From: Volvox africanus
Lineage: Eukaryota > Chlorophyta > Chlorophyceae > Chlamydomonadales > Volvocaceae
Assembly: GCA_030268105.1 (NCBI GenBank)
Contig: BSDZ01000005.1
Coordinates: 62,001-126,000, forward strand
Length of the DNA: 64,000 bases
Direction of reading: 5' to 3'
Shown in pieces: positions 39,494 through 51,708 of this stretch; position 1 is the stretch's first letter; every line of letters starts with the position of its first letter. The translations under genes were made by a program, and so were the position numbers. The notes under the pieces are model-generated. The model did not search any database and had not been told where the DNA came from. It was given only the letters and a program-made list of their open reading frames with translations.

Positions 39494-41590
39494 ATGGGCA
39501 AGCCTGATACCCGATCTCACAGCTTCCAACTCAAGGTAAGGGACTTGCGGAGGGCAAATCGCAGTCATCTGAAGCTTTTAGACATGCACCTGCTATGTGG
39601 CTCGCGCTGAGGTGCATGCTGGGCGCGTCGAAGCGGAATGGAACGACTTGTGGACATGCTCCGCTCCGCTCGGTTGTTTTTGCGGCATTCTTCGACGTTT
39701 CGATTGCACTTTGCTGTTGCGGGGTTCTGTGCTTCTTATTTGCCTAGGCTGCCCAGCAGGTTAGCTAGATAGGCAGGGTTGGAATGCTGCCTGGCTATGA
39801 TGAGCTTGGGCACTTCTTTGGGACTCTGTTGCGTGTATGTAGTATTATTCTTTATTCCTTTGTGAGCGCACCTTTTCTTTATGACTACTTACGTCTGCGC
39901 ATCCTACTATTCGTAGGCTGCTGACTTGTCGGTTCCCGTCCTCACGTGCACTGCTTGCTCCCTCCTTCCCTCCCCCTGTCGTCAGGCGATGGGTCCGGTA
40001 CGGGTGCGTCCCACAATTCCGCTGGGCCCCCATCAGGCGAAGCGCTTGACGCGGGTAGCCAAGGTATGCGGAGGTGCATGTATGGCGGGAGGGCTGGCGT
40101 GGGTCCAAGGTGGATTGGAGTGACGATGTTTTCCCCTGGGCCATAGACCGTGTATTATTCCGAGACCGCCTGCTGTCTGCACATGCATACCCCGTGCCTC
40201 ATCAACAGAACACTCCTAATGTAGTAACTCGCTCGGTCGCAGTCTGTCTGCTCCCATCCTTAGCAGCCCTTCTCTCCGCACTCCGTTCCGTGCATCCATA
40301 CCAGATCGACCTGCCTTGGTTCGAAAAGTGCCTTACTTCTGCGTGGAGGGAGAACTTGAAGCTGGAAGATGAGGTGGCCTCTCTGCAGCTGGTCAACGCA
40401 ACTCTGCAGCTGACAGCGGAGGAGGCGATTGAGGCCAGGAAGCAGCAGATGGAGGGGGTGCAACAGCAGATGGAGGGGCTGCAGCAGCAGCTGAAGGAGG
40501 AGGAGGAGGAACTCCGGGACGTGGAAGCCAAGTCCCAATCCCATGTGCTTTGGGTTGAGGAGAGGGATCGTGAGCGACAGCAGCAGTTGGCGGTCGTGGC
40601 GCAGCTTGTATCTGTGTATGGTGCACGCGTACGAATGTTGATTGATGTACTCAAAGATGATTCAAAGTGCAGGATTGTATAACGTTTCGCCCATCTGCTG
40701 CGTCGTGGTCGCAGAAGCTGGATGCGGATTTCCAACGCCTGCAGGCCCAGGTAGCCAGACACCGTGCACGTGACAACCCTGCCAAGGCATTGACGGCAGC
40801 GCTGCAGCGCGCTCTGCAGGCAGAGCGAGTGGAGATGGCGCAGCTGCAGCAGCGGCTTGACGATGCACAAGTGGCGGCTGCCGCTGCAGCAGCGGCATCC
40901 TCGACTCGTACCTCGGAGCTTCAGGCGAAGATCCGGGGCCTGGAGGGTGAGCTGTGTGCTGCTTCGTCAGAGGTGGAGGTGCTGCGCCAGAGGCAGCAGC
41001 AGGAGGTCGAGGTGAGGATGTGATGTGAATGACCTACCGGCGCGCGGTTCACTTCTATCAAGCTGACACGCGCTAGCTTTTGTTAAAAATGCACGTGTGG
41101 GTTAGGGTTTAGGGTTTAAGGGTTTTAGTGGGGTTTACCCTGTTTACCCTAAAACCCTAAAACCCTTATGTGTGCACGCCCAGCTATCTGGTATCTAGGT
41201 GTCTGTTTCGACGTGCTTGCACTTGACATGGTATGGTACAACGTGGTGCGGACCGGGCATCACACCAACGTGTCCGAAGCATGGTTTATTTGGTTCGTTT
41301 ATTTGTTGTTAGATCGTGTTTGATTGGAATGCTTGGGCGAGTGAACTGCCTTTATTCGCGGCATGCAGGCCAAGGCGCCGAGTGCGGAGGCAGCTGATCT
41401 TCAGAAGGAGATGCAGGATCTTCAGCGGCAGGTGACGAGGCTGCAGGAGTGCATGTCAGCATCAAAGGCGAGCTTAACGCGTCAGTACAAGGAGACCATA
41501 GCAGTGCAGGACGATGTCGTCAAGGTGACACAGATACTGTGCGCGCTTCAAGTGCAAGTCGCACAGCAGCAACAACAGCAGAGCCATTGA
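39494..41590 (+). CDS. Coiled-coil protein, multi-exon, function unknown
   Basis: Exons read by eye are 39,494-39,535, 39,986-40,063, 40,305-40,607, 40,715-41,011 and 41,369-41,590. All junctions are phase 0 with GT-AG ends (for example CAAG|GTAAGG, CTT|GTATCT, GAG|GTGAGG), giving 942 nt or about 313 residues. The third to fifth exons are rich in Gln, Glu, Leu and Ala with heptad-like spacing and a KQQMEGVQQQMEGLQQQLKE repeat, so a long coiled coil is predicted. No catalytic motif is seen. The first two exons are less certain. The end could differ: an alternative splice near 41,525 could join a further Ala/Glu-rich frame (within 41,597-41,834, stop TGA at 41,832). The gene starts only about 165 bp from the satellite flank. 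Confidence 0.6.
41101..41168. repeat. Interstitial telomere-like inverted repeat (inside an intron)
   Basis: GTTAGGGTTTAGGG and AAGGGTTTTAG on the left face ACCCTAAAACCCTAAAACCC on the right, separated by about 20 bp. Both the TTTAGGG and the TTTTAGGG motif types occur. The arms are head-to-head, as in a fused or filled-in break, and lie within intron 41,012-41,368 of the coiled-coil gene. Confidence 0.8.
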
Positions 41591-41834
41591 TTCTAGCCGT
41601 GGGGCCAACATGTATGTGGCCGCTGCGGAGAGGGCGGCGGAGCTGCGCCAGCAGCTGCAGGCAGTGGAGGCGGCCCCTGCCAACAGCTGTGCTGCTGCCG
41701 TGGCAGCAGCCCTCGCCAACACATCAGCGGAGCGAATCAAGTGCCTGGAGCCGCGACCTAGACGTAAAGACTATTCTAACGTCAGAACAGGTCAGCTGTA
41801 CAGGAAGCTCGTGAATGCAGTAATCCGAAGATGA

Positions 41835-42160
41835 TGCGTTCATAAAAAGCTATACTTTTGACAGACTGTCGCAGTATTGCACAGACTCTGTGGCACAGTG
41901 CGCTCTTATCGCAGATTCCTGCTGGGCGAAATGCGGTACATCCGTGTACGGCCATCAGTTTATCAACCGTCACGTCAGAAGGAGCTTCACACGTTCACGG
42001 TTCGCAATAAAGGGTTATGCACCGGCATAGGTTAGGTTGGGTTATATATCCATATTTCCTGTGTTTGCGGTTTGCATTTCATGCTGCAGGGCTGTGGTCT
42101 TAGTTCCTGCGCTTACCGTAGGGGATCACAAGTGCTGCAGACTGCAACTTGGAACCACCA
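41835..42160. other. Gene 3' flank, nothing further recognised
   Basis: Downstream DNA of the coiled-coil gene. No clear polyadenylation signal, RNA gene or repeat was recognised before the minisatellite. Confidence 0.4.
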
Positions 42161-42168
42161 GCCCGCTG

Positions 42169-42595
42169 CCCGGTACGGCACGCCACGAGTATTGATTTGA
42201 TGTACGCAATTACATATAAGCACGCAGTTCATTTCCTCGTTTCACCCCTTCGATCCCCCCCCCGCCGCACTATGGGCATTTAATTCATGTACGCATGAAC
42301 GTACACACACAGAGGTCGTTCCCTCGTTCCAACCATTCCATCTCCCGCCTGGCGCTTCCCAGTACAGCACATTGTTAATATGTAAATCTTTGTACGCATG
42401 TACAAACGCGCACGCAGTTACTTCCCTCGTTTCACCCCTCCCACCATCTCCCGTCTGGCATCACCCAGTACGGCACACTAGGGGTAATCAATCGTTGTGC
42501 GCACGTATATATATACACACGCACACACACGCAGTTCGTTCCCTCGTATCACCCCCTCAATATCCTGCACGACACTGCCTACACAGCACATTTTG
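42169..42595. repeat. Degenerate minisatellite, about four units of 90-117 bp
   Basis: Related blocks recur: a GTACGCA-type stretch, a (CA)n-rich segment ending GCAGTTC, then TTCCCTCGTTTCACCCC, a CTCCCGCCTGGC-like segment and CCCAGTACGGCACA. The GCAGTT/TCGTT element appears near 42,224, 42,312, 42,414 and 42,531. The copies are clearly diverged, unlike the satellite. Confidence 0.7.
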
Positions 42596-42599
42596 GGGC

Positions 42600-43770
42600 A
42601 GGTCCTACTTGTCAGCCACGCTGCCCCACTGACCACAAACAGCGATGCTAAAACAATCCGTCACCAAATCCCAACAAAGTTGACAGAGAAACAGACCGAA
42701 ATGAAGGGAGAAATAAATAATAAATAAAATAAGGCACATCTCAGTTACGAAAGACATCAATTCACAGCTATTGATAAGAAAACAGGCAAGCCAACACACG
42801 CAATTATGGGCAGGTTAGGGATTAACAGCAAGATTCATATATAATAGGGCTCCAAACCTTCGATCTTGATAGCAACCTATAGCACCGCCTCCCGCCTGTT
42901 ACCTCTCCTCCTGCCTCAAGGCAGTACATATGTACAGCACCTTCCACCTGCTCATCTGTGTACCTGCGGTCCGCCTGGCCCTCCTAGCTAATAAGTCCAT
43001 AAAGCACCACAAAAATCTGTGTTTGTGTGTACGTCGGTCGCTACTGCGGACACATGGCACTGCCACGCCCGTCCAAAACATTCCTGTGTATGGTACGGCG
43101 GCCTGCTCCTAGCTTGCAATTCTCCCGCTTATGGTCCCACGCACGCACCCTGGACCCAACGTGGGATGGCTGGGTGGTACATGAAGGAAGGGGCCCACCA
43201 GGAGTGGGGCCCGCAGGAGGATGAAGAGAGCCCTGGTGCAGCGCTGGAGGTGTCATTGGCACCTCCCATAAATAAATATAGACAGTCGGGGATTAATCGA
43301 TGCAGACCAGGCTAGTCCACATCACGCAGCTTGCTCTACGAGCTATACTTCTGTCACCTATGAATCCTTACCTACTGGATGTATCAATCGCATATCTTGG
43401 CTATAGCCTACGAGCCCCACTTTTCCAACGGACCTCGCTCCTCCTAAGTGTAATCTGCTCCGTCAGGATCCCGCTGGGATTCACGGCAACATGCCATGTG
43501 CAATCCTGTTCGCCATGGAGCTCATTGGGAAACCTTCCCATCCTGCAAACCCGACTCTGGTGAGGACCAGTTGCCGAACCAGGCCCAGCTCATCATGCAT
43601 TCACCCCTTCTTTTAAGAATGACAGCCCCAATGACAGCCTTTGCTCTCGGGATCCCCAATCAGCTGCCGAGTAGTCATGCTGTTTGTCATGACACTCATA
43701 CGCCCTCATAACGCTTGGCAGTGCTTGATTTTCATCTCGTCGCCCTGCTGCACGGGAAAATCCATGGATG
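42600..43770. other. Intergenic, no supported gene
   Basis: Open frames on both strands are short, overlap each other and show no recognisable domain. No RNA gene was recognised. Confidence 0.4.
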
Positions 43771-43884
43771 TCAGCTGCGGGTTGGCGCATCCCGCTCTGC
43801 CCGCAGCTCCTGATGCCACCTTGCCGCAGATGTGCGCGCTAGGCGCACCTCCGCCTGCATTTTGTTAATCTCCGAATTCTTCAT
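43771..43884 (-). pseudogene. Possible coiled-coil gene fragment
   Basis: A 37-codon minus-strand frame starts with ATG (rc of 43,882-43,884) and ends with TGA (rc of 43,771-43,773). It encodes a charged helical-looking peptide containing NKMQAEVRLARTSAARWHQE. A CAG splice-acceptor-like site lies just upstream. It may be one exon of a gene whose other parts are lost. No family is recognised and chance is not excluded. Confidence 0.25.
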
Positions 43885-44216
43885 CACCAGAACTGCCTGC
43901 GGTCACGTGCATAGGGCATGGAGTTCAGTTCAGTTCATGATATAAAAAAAGGGTGGCCGCCAGCAGCTGACCAAAAGCTAACTGCATACCGGTATCAGGT
44001 GTGAAGTAACACCATATATAGGGTGATACATAGCATAGCTAGAGACATTTGCACCGCTGTCAGTATGGACCGTGCGCGCCTTTGAAATTATTCGTATATA
44101 TGTACAAAAACATACCTCCTGCTTGACACGTACAGGAAAAAACATAAATAAGCAACAAATACATACGCGAATGTAGGCATATGTAAATGCACGTGCCAGC
44201 GACATAAATATGAATA

Positions 44217-44788
<572 letters not shown>

Positions 44789-44792
44789 GTAA

Positions 44793-47700
44793 ATCCAGGC
44801 ACTCCAGGCACACTCAGGCCGACTGGTCACAAATGCAGCACAGCTACCACAGGTAGTAGCGGACTTTTGGGAAGGGTTATGCAGAGCCCCAGACTTCACC
44901 ACTCCTGAAGATCGCCAGTCAGTGCTAACCCAGTTAGCAGCAGCCAACATCCGACTTCCTGAGGAAGCTGACGAAGTGGTTGGGTCCCCGACCATTGCTG
45001 TGTCTGAGCTGGGTTTCGCACTGAAGAAGAGCCAGCCAGGCAAAGCACCCGGATGGGATGGCATCCCAACGGATCTGTACCGCAAGTTCTGGCCAGAGAT
45101 TGGCCATACCATGGCAGCCCTCTTCACGGCTATCGGCAAAACAGGGCAGGTGTCAACAGGCTTTCTGGATGGTATCATTAAGGTGCTTTACAAGAAGGGA
45201 GACCCCAAACAGCCTGGTAATTACCGCCCTATCACACTGCTTTGCTCGGACTACTGCTTGCTGGCGAAGGTGCTGGCAAATCGCCTAGGACCAGCCCTGG
45301 GGCGAATCATCAGCCCTGAGCAGTCAGCTTTTCTGCCCAAGAGGCTCATTGGGGCCAGTGTTCTCTTTCTACGCCATCTGCCTCATCTCTTACGGAAATT
45401 GAACCGCCAAGGTCTGCTGGCCTTCCTGGACTTCGCGAAAGCTTATGACACAGTGGACCGCAACTTCCTGATGGGGGCGATGGAGGCGATGGGAGCAGGC
45501 CCACAGCTTTGCAGTTGGACCCGGATATTGCTTAGCAACACGCGGGCAAGAGCCATGATGAACGGTTTCAAATCCAGGCTTGTTAAAATGGAAGTAGGGG
45601 TAAGACAGGGTTGCCCCCTAGCACCCCTGCGGTATCTCTTTGTTGCCCAGGCCTTGTTCAGCTGGCTAAAGAGCCAAGAGATAGGCCTCCGCCTATTGCC
45701 TTCAGATGAAGACAGGGTCACAGCCTGTCAGTTTGCTGACGATGCAGAAGTGGCCCTTGAAGGAGAGGAATCCGTGCCAGCCTTCCTTGAAGCCATGGAT
45801 ACTTTTGCCCGGGCATCAGGTCAACGCCTGAACCTGGATAAGATGGAAATCCTACCCATAGGGGCTGTGGACGACCACCGTCAGGGAAGCACAATGAATG
45901 GCCTGAAGGTGGTCACCACTGCGACAGCCCTTAACTTGCCAATGGACAACCAAGTGCAGCCGTCCCAACCAGACTGGCCTGAGATGCTAGCACTGGCCTA
46001 CACGAGGATGCAACGCCTAGCCCATTATCCGCTCTCTGCCTTAGGTCGGGCTGCAGCAGTCTCAAGCTATTGCCTGCAAACAGTCACTTGGCATATGGAG
46101 CATGGTGGACCACCTCCAGATACCACTCTGACCTACATTGAACGCTTAGCTGCTCGCCTTGTAGATCGGCAACAGGGCCCAGAAGACCAGGGCCAGCGCT
46201 TCACTGGAGTACCTAGCAGACTCTTGGTGGGACACCCATCAACTGGTGGTTTTGGCCTACTGCCCCTGGGCAACACATTCGGGCAAGACTTAGCCATGTG
46301 GGCAGTGCGATTCATCCGAGGGGCCCTGATGGCCAGGAGTGAGAGAGAGAGGGTAACGCTTTTGGACACGGCGATGAGTACGGTTGCTGAAGAAGAGGAA
46401 ATGCCTGTTACTAGTGGTAATGTTCGAAGCCTCCACCCCTGGATCCGGACCCTGGCCACCTACCTGGAGATCACCCATCCGGCCTTTAAACCTTGGGCCC
46501 TTACCACTGCCCATGCAACTGGGCCCTGGCTGGGTGGAGAGACCTTGCCTGAGGAGATCAGCCGGATTGTAGGGGCCTTAGGGCACCTCCCACCACTAGA
46601 TGATGTCAGAAACCCACCTTTAGCCCCTGGAGACTGGTGCTGGGCGGCTGCTCTCTGGGGAAATCCTTTGCTGCCCAACAATTCGGACAATGGGGGAAGT
46701 ATCAATGGTAACAACCACCGCCCAGGCCTGGAAACCCGCCACCCACTGATGGCTTCATGCAGAAAACTGCTCACAGTTGGGGACCTGGTAAGGGTGTACG
46801 ACATGCTGGAGCATGACCAAATACCCCTCCCTCAGTACATGACCTGGCTAGACTGGACCCAACAGTTTCTAGACCCCTCAGCTAGCCCCACCCAACTGCG
46901 AGACAAGGAGTCTACCCTTATGGCTCTCTCGGCTCTATGCAACGATATCAGCCCGGCATGGATAGCAGCAGCACGGGAGGTAGTCAACCGCTTACAACCC
47001 CAACAGCCGGACAGGGTGGAGGACAGAATGCAGCAGCAGATGCCAGCACCACCAGACCGCACCACAGTCATGGCCATGATCGTCAGGCGTTTGGGCTGGA
47101 GATTGCCAGGGGACTCGGGTATAGTGCCTCTCTACAACCTCACGGTAAGCCAAGCTACTCAGCTGCAAGGGGTTTCAACAGCGGAGGACCGATTGGAGCT
47201 CTTGTCAGCTTTTGTGCAGGAGGCGCAAGGGATGCCAACAGACGGACCAACTCCTCCCTGTCCTGTCACTGACCTCCAGCGCTTTCAGGCAACCCTAGAC
47301 AGGCTGTGGACAGCAGTTCAGTGGGAAAATAAAAACAAAGAGACGCTGTGGTGTTTGGTGGTCGATGGGATACCCATGCCTGGCAACACACATCTTTCCA
47401 GGGTGCCCATCAAACCATGTGGGTGTGGCAGCTATGGAGCTGATACTGATCAACCTTGCTCCCCACGCCTGCACCACTTCTGGGAGTGCCCTATAGCCAG
47501 GGCGGTGCGTGAGCAAATTGACAGGCATCTGCCATTGCCGACATCAGCCACCATTGAAGGGGGCATGAACAGGCAACAGCCATGGCTTGTCCAAGCACCT
47601 CCCGGTTGCGAGCAGGCCCCATGGGACGTGATAGCTTTGGCAGCCTTATCTTCTATGGAACATGGCAGGCACTGTCTCCGGGCGGCAACCAGGGAACACA

Positions 47701-48107
47701 GGCCACAGGGGCCTTCTACCCACGGTCGGCAGCAGCAACAACAGACCCACACAGCAGAGCAGGGACCCCGTCAACGGGCTATTACTGACTTCTTCAACCG
47801 TTCAGGGGGTTTCCCTCAAGAGGAAGAGGAAGATGCCAACACCCATCCAATCATCTCTACGACACAGCCAGCAATGGACACTCCAACACAAACAGCAGCC
47901 TCACCCCTGGACCGTGCACGGGCCCGTACAGTTGCAGACTTTTGGGCACGCTTGCATTCTTTTGCAGCGTTGGGAATACCTCACTATGGCTGGGATCAAG
48001 TGGGACCACAACATCCCATCCTAGCCATAGTTGGCACGCAAATGCGGTGTGCAGATCCGGTTGACATCACCGACCATGGAGCAGCAAGAACAGAGCAGGG
48101 GCTTTAG
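44793..48107 (+). CDS. LINE ORF2-type reverse transcriptase, N-terminally truncated
   Basis: The frame is open from 44,793 (after TAA at 44,790-44,792) to TAG at 48,107, about 1,104 codons. No ATG is needed at the start because the 5' part is missing. Reverse transcriptase motifs in order are KAPGWDGIPTDLY, NYRPITLL, FLDFAKAYDTVDR, GVRQGCPLAP and QFADDAEV (catalytic FADD), then SGQRLNLDK. A long thumb/connection region follows. A Cys/His cluster (CGCG ... HHFWEC) lies near the C-terminus, as in many plant and algal L1-like elements. The last 150 residues are Gln/Thr-rich. The protein would nick and copy at the target only with the missing endonuclease, so this copy is probably not autonomous. 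Confidence 0.9.
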   Translation: MQALQAHSGRLVTNAAQLPQVVADFWEGLCRAPDFTTPEDRQSVLTQLAAANIRLPEEADEVVGSPTIAVSELGFALKKSQPGKAPGWDGIPTDLYRKFWPEIGHTMAALFTAIGKTGQVSTGFLDGIIKVLYKKGDPKQPGNYRPITLLCSDYCLLAKVLANRLGPALGRIISPEQSAFLPKRLIGASVLFLRHLPHLLRKLNRQGLLAFLDFAKAYDTVDRNFLMGAMEAMGAGPQLCSWTRILLSNTRARAMMNGFKSRLVKMEVGVRQGCPLAPLRYLFVAQALFSWLKSQEIGLRLLPSDEDRVTACQFADDAEVALEGEESVPAFLEAMDTFARASGQRLNLDKMEILPIGAVDDHRQGSTMNGLKVVTTATALNLPMDNQVQPSQPDWPEMLALAYTRMQRLAHYPLSALGRAAAVSSYCLQTVTWHMEHGGPPPDTTLTYIERLAARLVDRQQGPEDQGQRFTGVPSRLLVGHPSTGGFGLLPLGNTFGQDLAMWAVRFIRGALMARSERERVTLLDTAMSTVAEEEEMPVTSGNVRSLHPWIRTLATYLEITHPAFKPWALTTAHATGPWLGGETLPEEISRIVGALGHLPPLDDVRNPPLAPGDWCWAAALWGNPLLPNNSDNGGSINGNNHRPGLETRHPLMASCRKLLTVGDLVRVYDMLEHDQIPLPQYMTWLDWTQQFLDPSASPTQLRDKESTLMALSALCNDISPAWIAAAREVVNRLQPQQPDRVEDRMQQQMPAPPDRTTVMAMIVRRLGWRLPGDSGIVPLYNLTVSQATQLQGVSTAEDRLELLSAFVQEAQGMPTDGPTPPCPVTDLQRFQATLDRLWTAVQWENKNKETLWCLVVDGIPMPGNTHLSRVPIKPCGCGSYGADTDQPCSPRLHHFWECPIARAVREQIDRHLPLPTSATIEGGMNRQQPWLVQAPPGCEQAPWDVIALAALSSMEHGRHCLRAATREHRPQGPSTHGRQQQQQTHTAEQGPRQRAITDFFNRSGGFPQEEEEDANTHPIISTTQPAMDTPTQTAASPLDRARARTVADFWARLHSFAALGIPHYGWDQVGPQHPILAIVGTQMRCADPVDITDHGAARTEQGL

Positions 48108-48767
48108 GGCAGGAGTTTTGAGGAGGAGGTTCTGTGTGAGGAAAGAGGGAGAGTGAGGGAGGTGGAGACAAGGGGAGGGCGGTCTAGTTCTTGAGGAGGG
48201 GAAGGGAGAGGGCGGAGGGTTTCGTGGCTAGAGGTACCTGTGTCCAGGCTTCGGGTCCTTAGGTTTTAGGGGGGGTCAGCGAGAGAGGTCTTTCCTTTTT
48301 GTGCAGTTCAGGTGTCTGCGGGGCCAGCTTTGGGTGGGGCCGGAAGGCTTTCTAGGGGGGCGCCAGTTTAGCTTGTCATCCCCCCCTCCGCCTCTTGTTG
48401 GGTTCTTCCGGCTTGGCTGTGTAAGGGTGTGCTTTCCTGCTGGTGTTTCTCCTCCGAGGGGATCTGTGTGTGTCTGTCAGGCTCCTGTCAGGTCAGTTTC
48501 GGGTTAGAGGAGAGGTTTCCCCGTCCTTTGAGCAGCTAGGTGTCCCCCGCTTTCTGTTGGGCCTTTCTGTGATTTCTTGGTGGCCCTGAGTGCTCTGTGA
48601 GTGGCCAGGCAAGAGCCTGTGAGGGCTCGCTGGCCCTAGTGAGAGGGGGAGCACGTGGCAGGACAGACAGACAAAGTCACGTGTTCCTCCCCTGCACTGT
48701 GGCTCGGTCCGGTCAGGACCCCCGTGCTCGTCTTTGAAGGGCGAGTCGCCCACAGTGTAACACCCAT
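48108..48767 (+). other. LINE 3' untranslated region
   Basis: G-rich sequence follows the LINE stop codon. Near its end GGGCGAGTCGCCC (48,739-48,751) forms a short hairpin, a common template-recognition feature of LINE 3' ends. No separate gene was recognised. Confidence 0.7.
48756..48760 (+). terminator. TGTAA polyadenylation signal of the LINE
   Basis: TGTAA lies about 8-10 bp before the start of the (AAAT)n tail. TGTAA is the standard polyadenylation signal of Chlamydomonas and Volvox, so its position supports both the LINE 3' end and the algal origin. Confidence 0.65.
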
Positions 48768-49076
<309 letters not shown>

Positions 49077-49082
49077 CGTACC

Positions 49083-49640
49083 GATCTTCTCCGAGGCCCC
49101 CCATCCCCCCATCCCCCCATCCCCCCATTTCCTAATTCCCCAATTCCCCCATCCCCACAGCCCCACAGCCCCTTATACCCCGATCTCCCCATCCCCAATT
49201 CCCCTTATCCCGTAATCTCCCAACCCTCTATCACCCCTCCCCCGTTGTCATCATCGTCCATCCCCCCATCCCCCCATCTCCCTATCCTACCGTCCCCCTA
49301 TCCCTCCATTCTCCATCCCTTGATTTAGCCATTCCCTCATCCCTACATATACCCATTTCTTTATCACCCGTTCTCATCGTTTCCCCATCCCCGAATCCTC
49401 CAATCCCCCCATCCTGATCGTCCCCTGTTATCATTATTATCCATACCCCATACCCCCATACCCTCATTCCCTTCATTCTCCAATCCCCCTCTTATTCTTA
49501 TCATCCCCCAATCCCTAAGTTCTTCCATACCCCTATCCCCCTATCCCTAACCCCCTTTCTCCTCATCCCTCCATCCACCAATCCCCCTAATTCTTTGTCT
49601 ACCCAACATCCCATCCCCCATTCCCCCTGTTGTGTCCCAC
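49083..49640. repeat. C-rich degenerate CCCCCAT low-complexity tract
   Basis: About 550 bp of variants of CCCCCAT, CCCCTAT and CCCAATT. The minus strand carries many runs of four to six G (for example GGGGGGATGGGGGG), which could fold into G-quadruplexes. Gly/Trp/Asp-rich minus-strand frames are artefacts. Confidence 0.85.
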
Positions 49641-51708
49641 TTCACTGCTCATGCACTTTTTTCTGTGCGTCTAAACGTTAAGTGCCATGTGCCGAATGCT
49701 CACAAGACAGGCAGAAGCATCCAGACGCGATCTCAGCGGCAGCGGAGGTCTTCAGGAGCAAAAAGGTTACAACTTACAGTCAATTAGATGCGATGCGATG
49801 CATTTGGCTATTAGAACCAACACCAGGGGATTTTTGTATCTCTGTTGTGTCGGCCTACAAAGGCCCGATCGGAAGATGACCGTCCACGGCTCAATCTTTG
49901 ACACTACCCGTAGATACCCCAGGATACCACAACGATCAACATCTAACCGGCTAACAATGCTCAGGCTTGGCTCGGGCCAATCTCAGCGTAATATAGCTCA
50001 ATATGATAATGTTGACGATTATCCGATTGGGAACTCGGTAAGAGTTTAAGCTATTCAGCCGTCCTCGCACATATTGTACTCGTGATACTGATACGTGGTA
50101 CCAGATCGTCGATCTGCAAGTGTGATAAATCCTGGTAGTGTATTACAGAAATTTGCACACAGTATTATCAATCGTGCCGGCATTTGTGCAATGCGAATGG
50201 CCGAATATCAATATTCGGTGGCCAACAAACCACTGTGGTCGTCGCACTTCTCACACTTATGCGTCGCTTATGTCAGATTTGGCATAATAACATAGCAAAT
50301 ATTATTACTTAACAATTAATGCCATTTTAATGCTCATTAACTACGTATGCCTGTTCGATCCGAACATTTGTTGGTTGGTGCATTAATGCTACAGCTGGCA
50401 ACGCAAGACTAAGAATCCCAATTGCATGGATTCCGGAATTCATAACTAGTTAAATATATAATATATAGATATCTTTATTTATAGCAATGCATCTATTATG
50501 TTTGCTTATCGTCTCATTAGGTCGCAACAACCAATGCATTGATGATAATCGAACCGTAATACACCGTAATACCCCAAGCCCCCATCCCTCCATCTCTCCA
50601 TCCCCTCATCCCCCCATCCCCCAATTCCCAAGGAAGGAAAATCGTGTGTATACTATTTTTTGATCATATGCATGAAGACCCCGTGACTTATTTACATTAT
50701 TAATCAGTCTTGGTTTACCCCTAGGACTGCAGATTTAGTCTTGTGAGCCGTCAACCCAGTTGAGTCCAGGGGTTGGTGGACCACTAGTTGAGGCTCGGTT
50801 CGGACAAGAAATAAGCACCAGGGACTCAGTCTGCAGCTGCATGAGCAAAAGGTCCTTTCAGGGCACAGCTGCCTCGCTCATTAAAAATTCCCCCGTCCAA
50901 AGTCAAGGAAGACCCCCATTTTGTCATCTATCTTCGCATGAAAGATGCATGGAACATCAGGAGTGAGGTATTAGGCTAGAAAGTGGTAACAATATGTACC
51001 CGCCCTTTCGTGCTTATAGCACCACTAGAGGAGCATGCTTAATATATCATGCATATGTGGGTAACATATGGCTTGATAGTTGGCAGTGCCTATGAGAGGG
51101 TAGAAGATGCTGAGGAGGGATCTTCTGGACTCCTTGCCGACAAGGGAGCCCTGAGGAAAAAGTCACAAATGAAAAATTGTAAAATGATGACCAGCAAGCC
51201 CCGAAGATATAGATATGGAGTTGCACGATTAATGACCAGAATAATCCACGATCGCGTTTTGTGGCCGCCTAATTGAGGTTTATGTGCGTAACGCATGGCT
51301 CAGAGATAGTGTTGCTACGGCTAGTACGGACTGCTTGCTGACGCAACGCCGTACACTAACCGAATCGAATGTTTGTCCCGAACGCTCCCAGTTTTCCGAG
51401 TAAGAAATAAATCTTTTTATAAGCTCATGAAAAGTGGTGGATATTATGCAGGGTTTTCTACGTCCATAATCATTCATGTTAACAACCTTCGGCAAGCTTC
51501 ATGCCGAGTTTGCACGCCGAAATTCGAATTGTTAATTAGGTTCTTGGAACTAACTCTTACCTATCTTGCCTGGAGGTTATCGCCTTCTGAGTGTCGTCAC
51601 GGCAGAAAGTCCAGGTGCCTGTACCTCCTTTTGGCAACGTTTATAACCTCTAATCAATCATCAGTACCTTTAAGCTTCATATTATTGTAAAGTCTTCCTG
51701 GTGCCGCG
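49641..51708. other. AT-richer intergenic region, no supported gene
   Basis: The stretch is visibly AT-richer than the genes on either side, for example around 50,280-50,480. Open frames are short and overlap on both strands. No RNA gene or mobile element was recognised. Confidence 0.45.
50570..50632. repeat. Short C-rich CCCCAT tract
   Basis: A second, smaller patch of the same CCCCCATC-type low-complexity sequence as at 49.1-49.6 kb, ending CCCCCAATTCCC. Confidence 0.75.

Noticed and set aside
40202..40870. Minus-strand 222-codon frame opposite the coiled-coil gene
   Set aside because: It is Ser/Cys/Arg-rich, a mirror of Gln/Glu/Leu codons. The plus strand has consistent exon phases.
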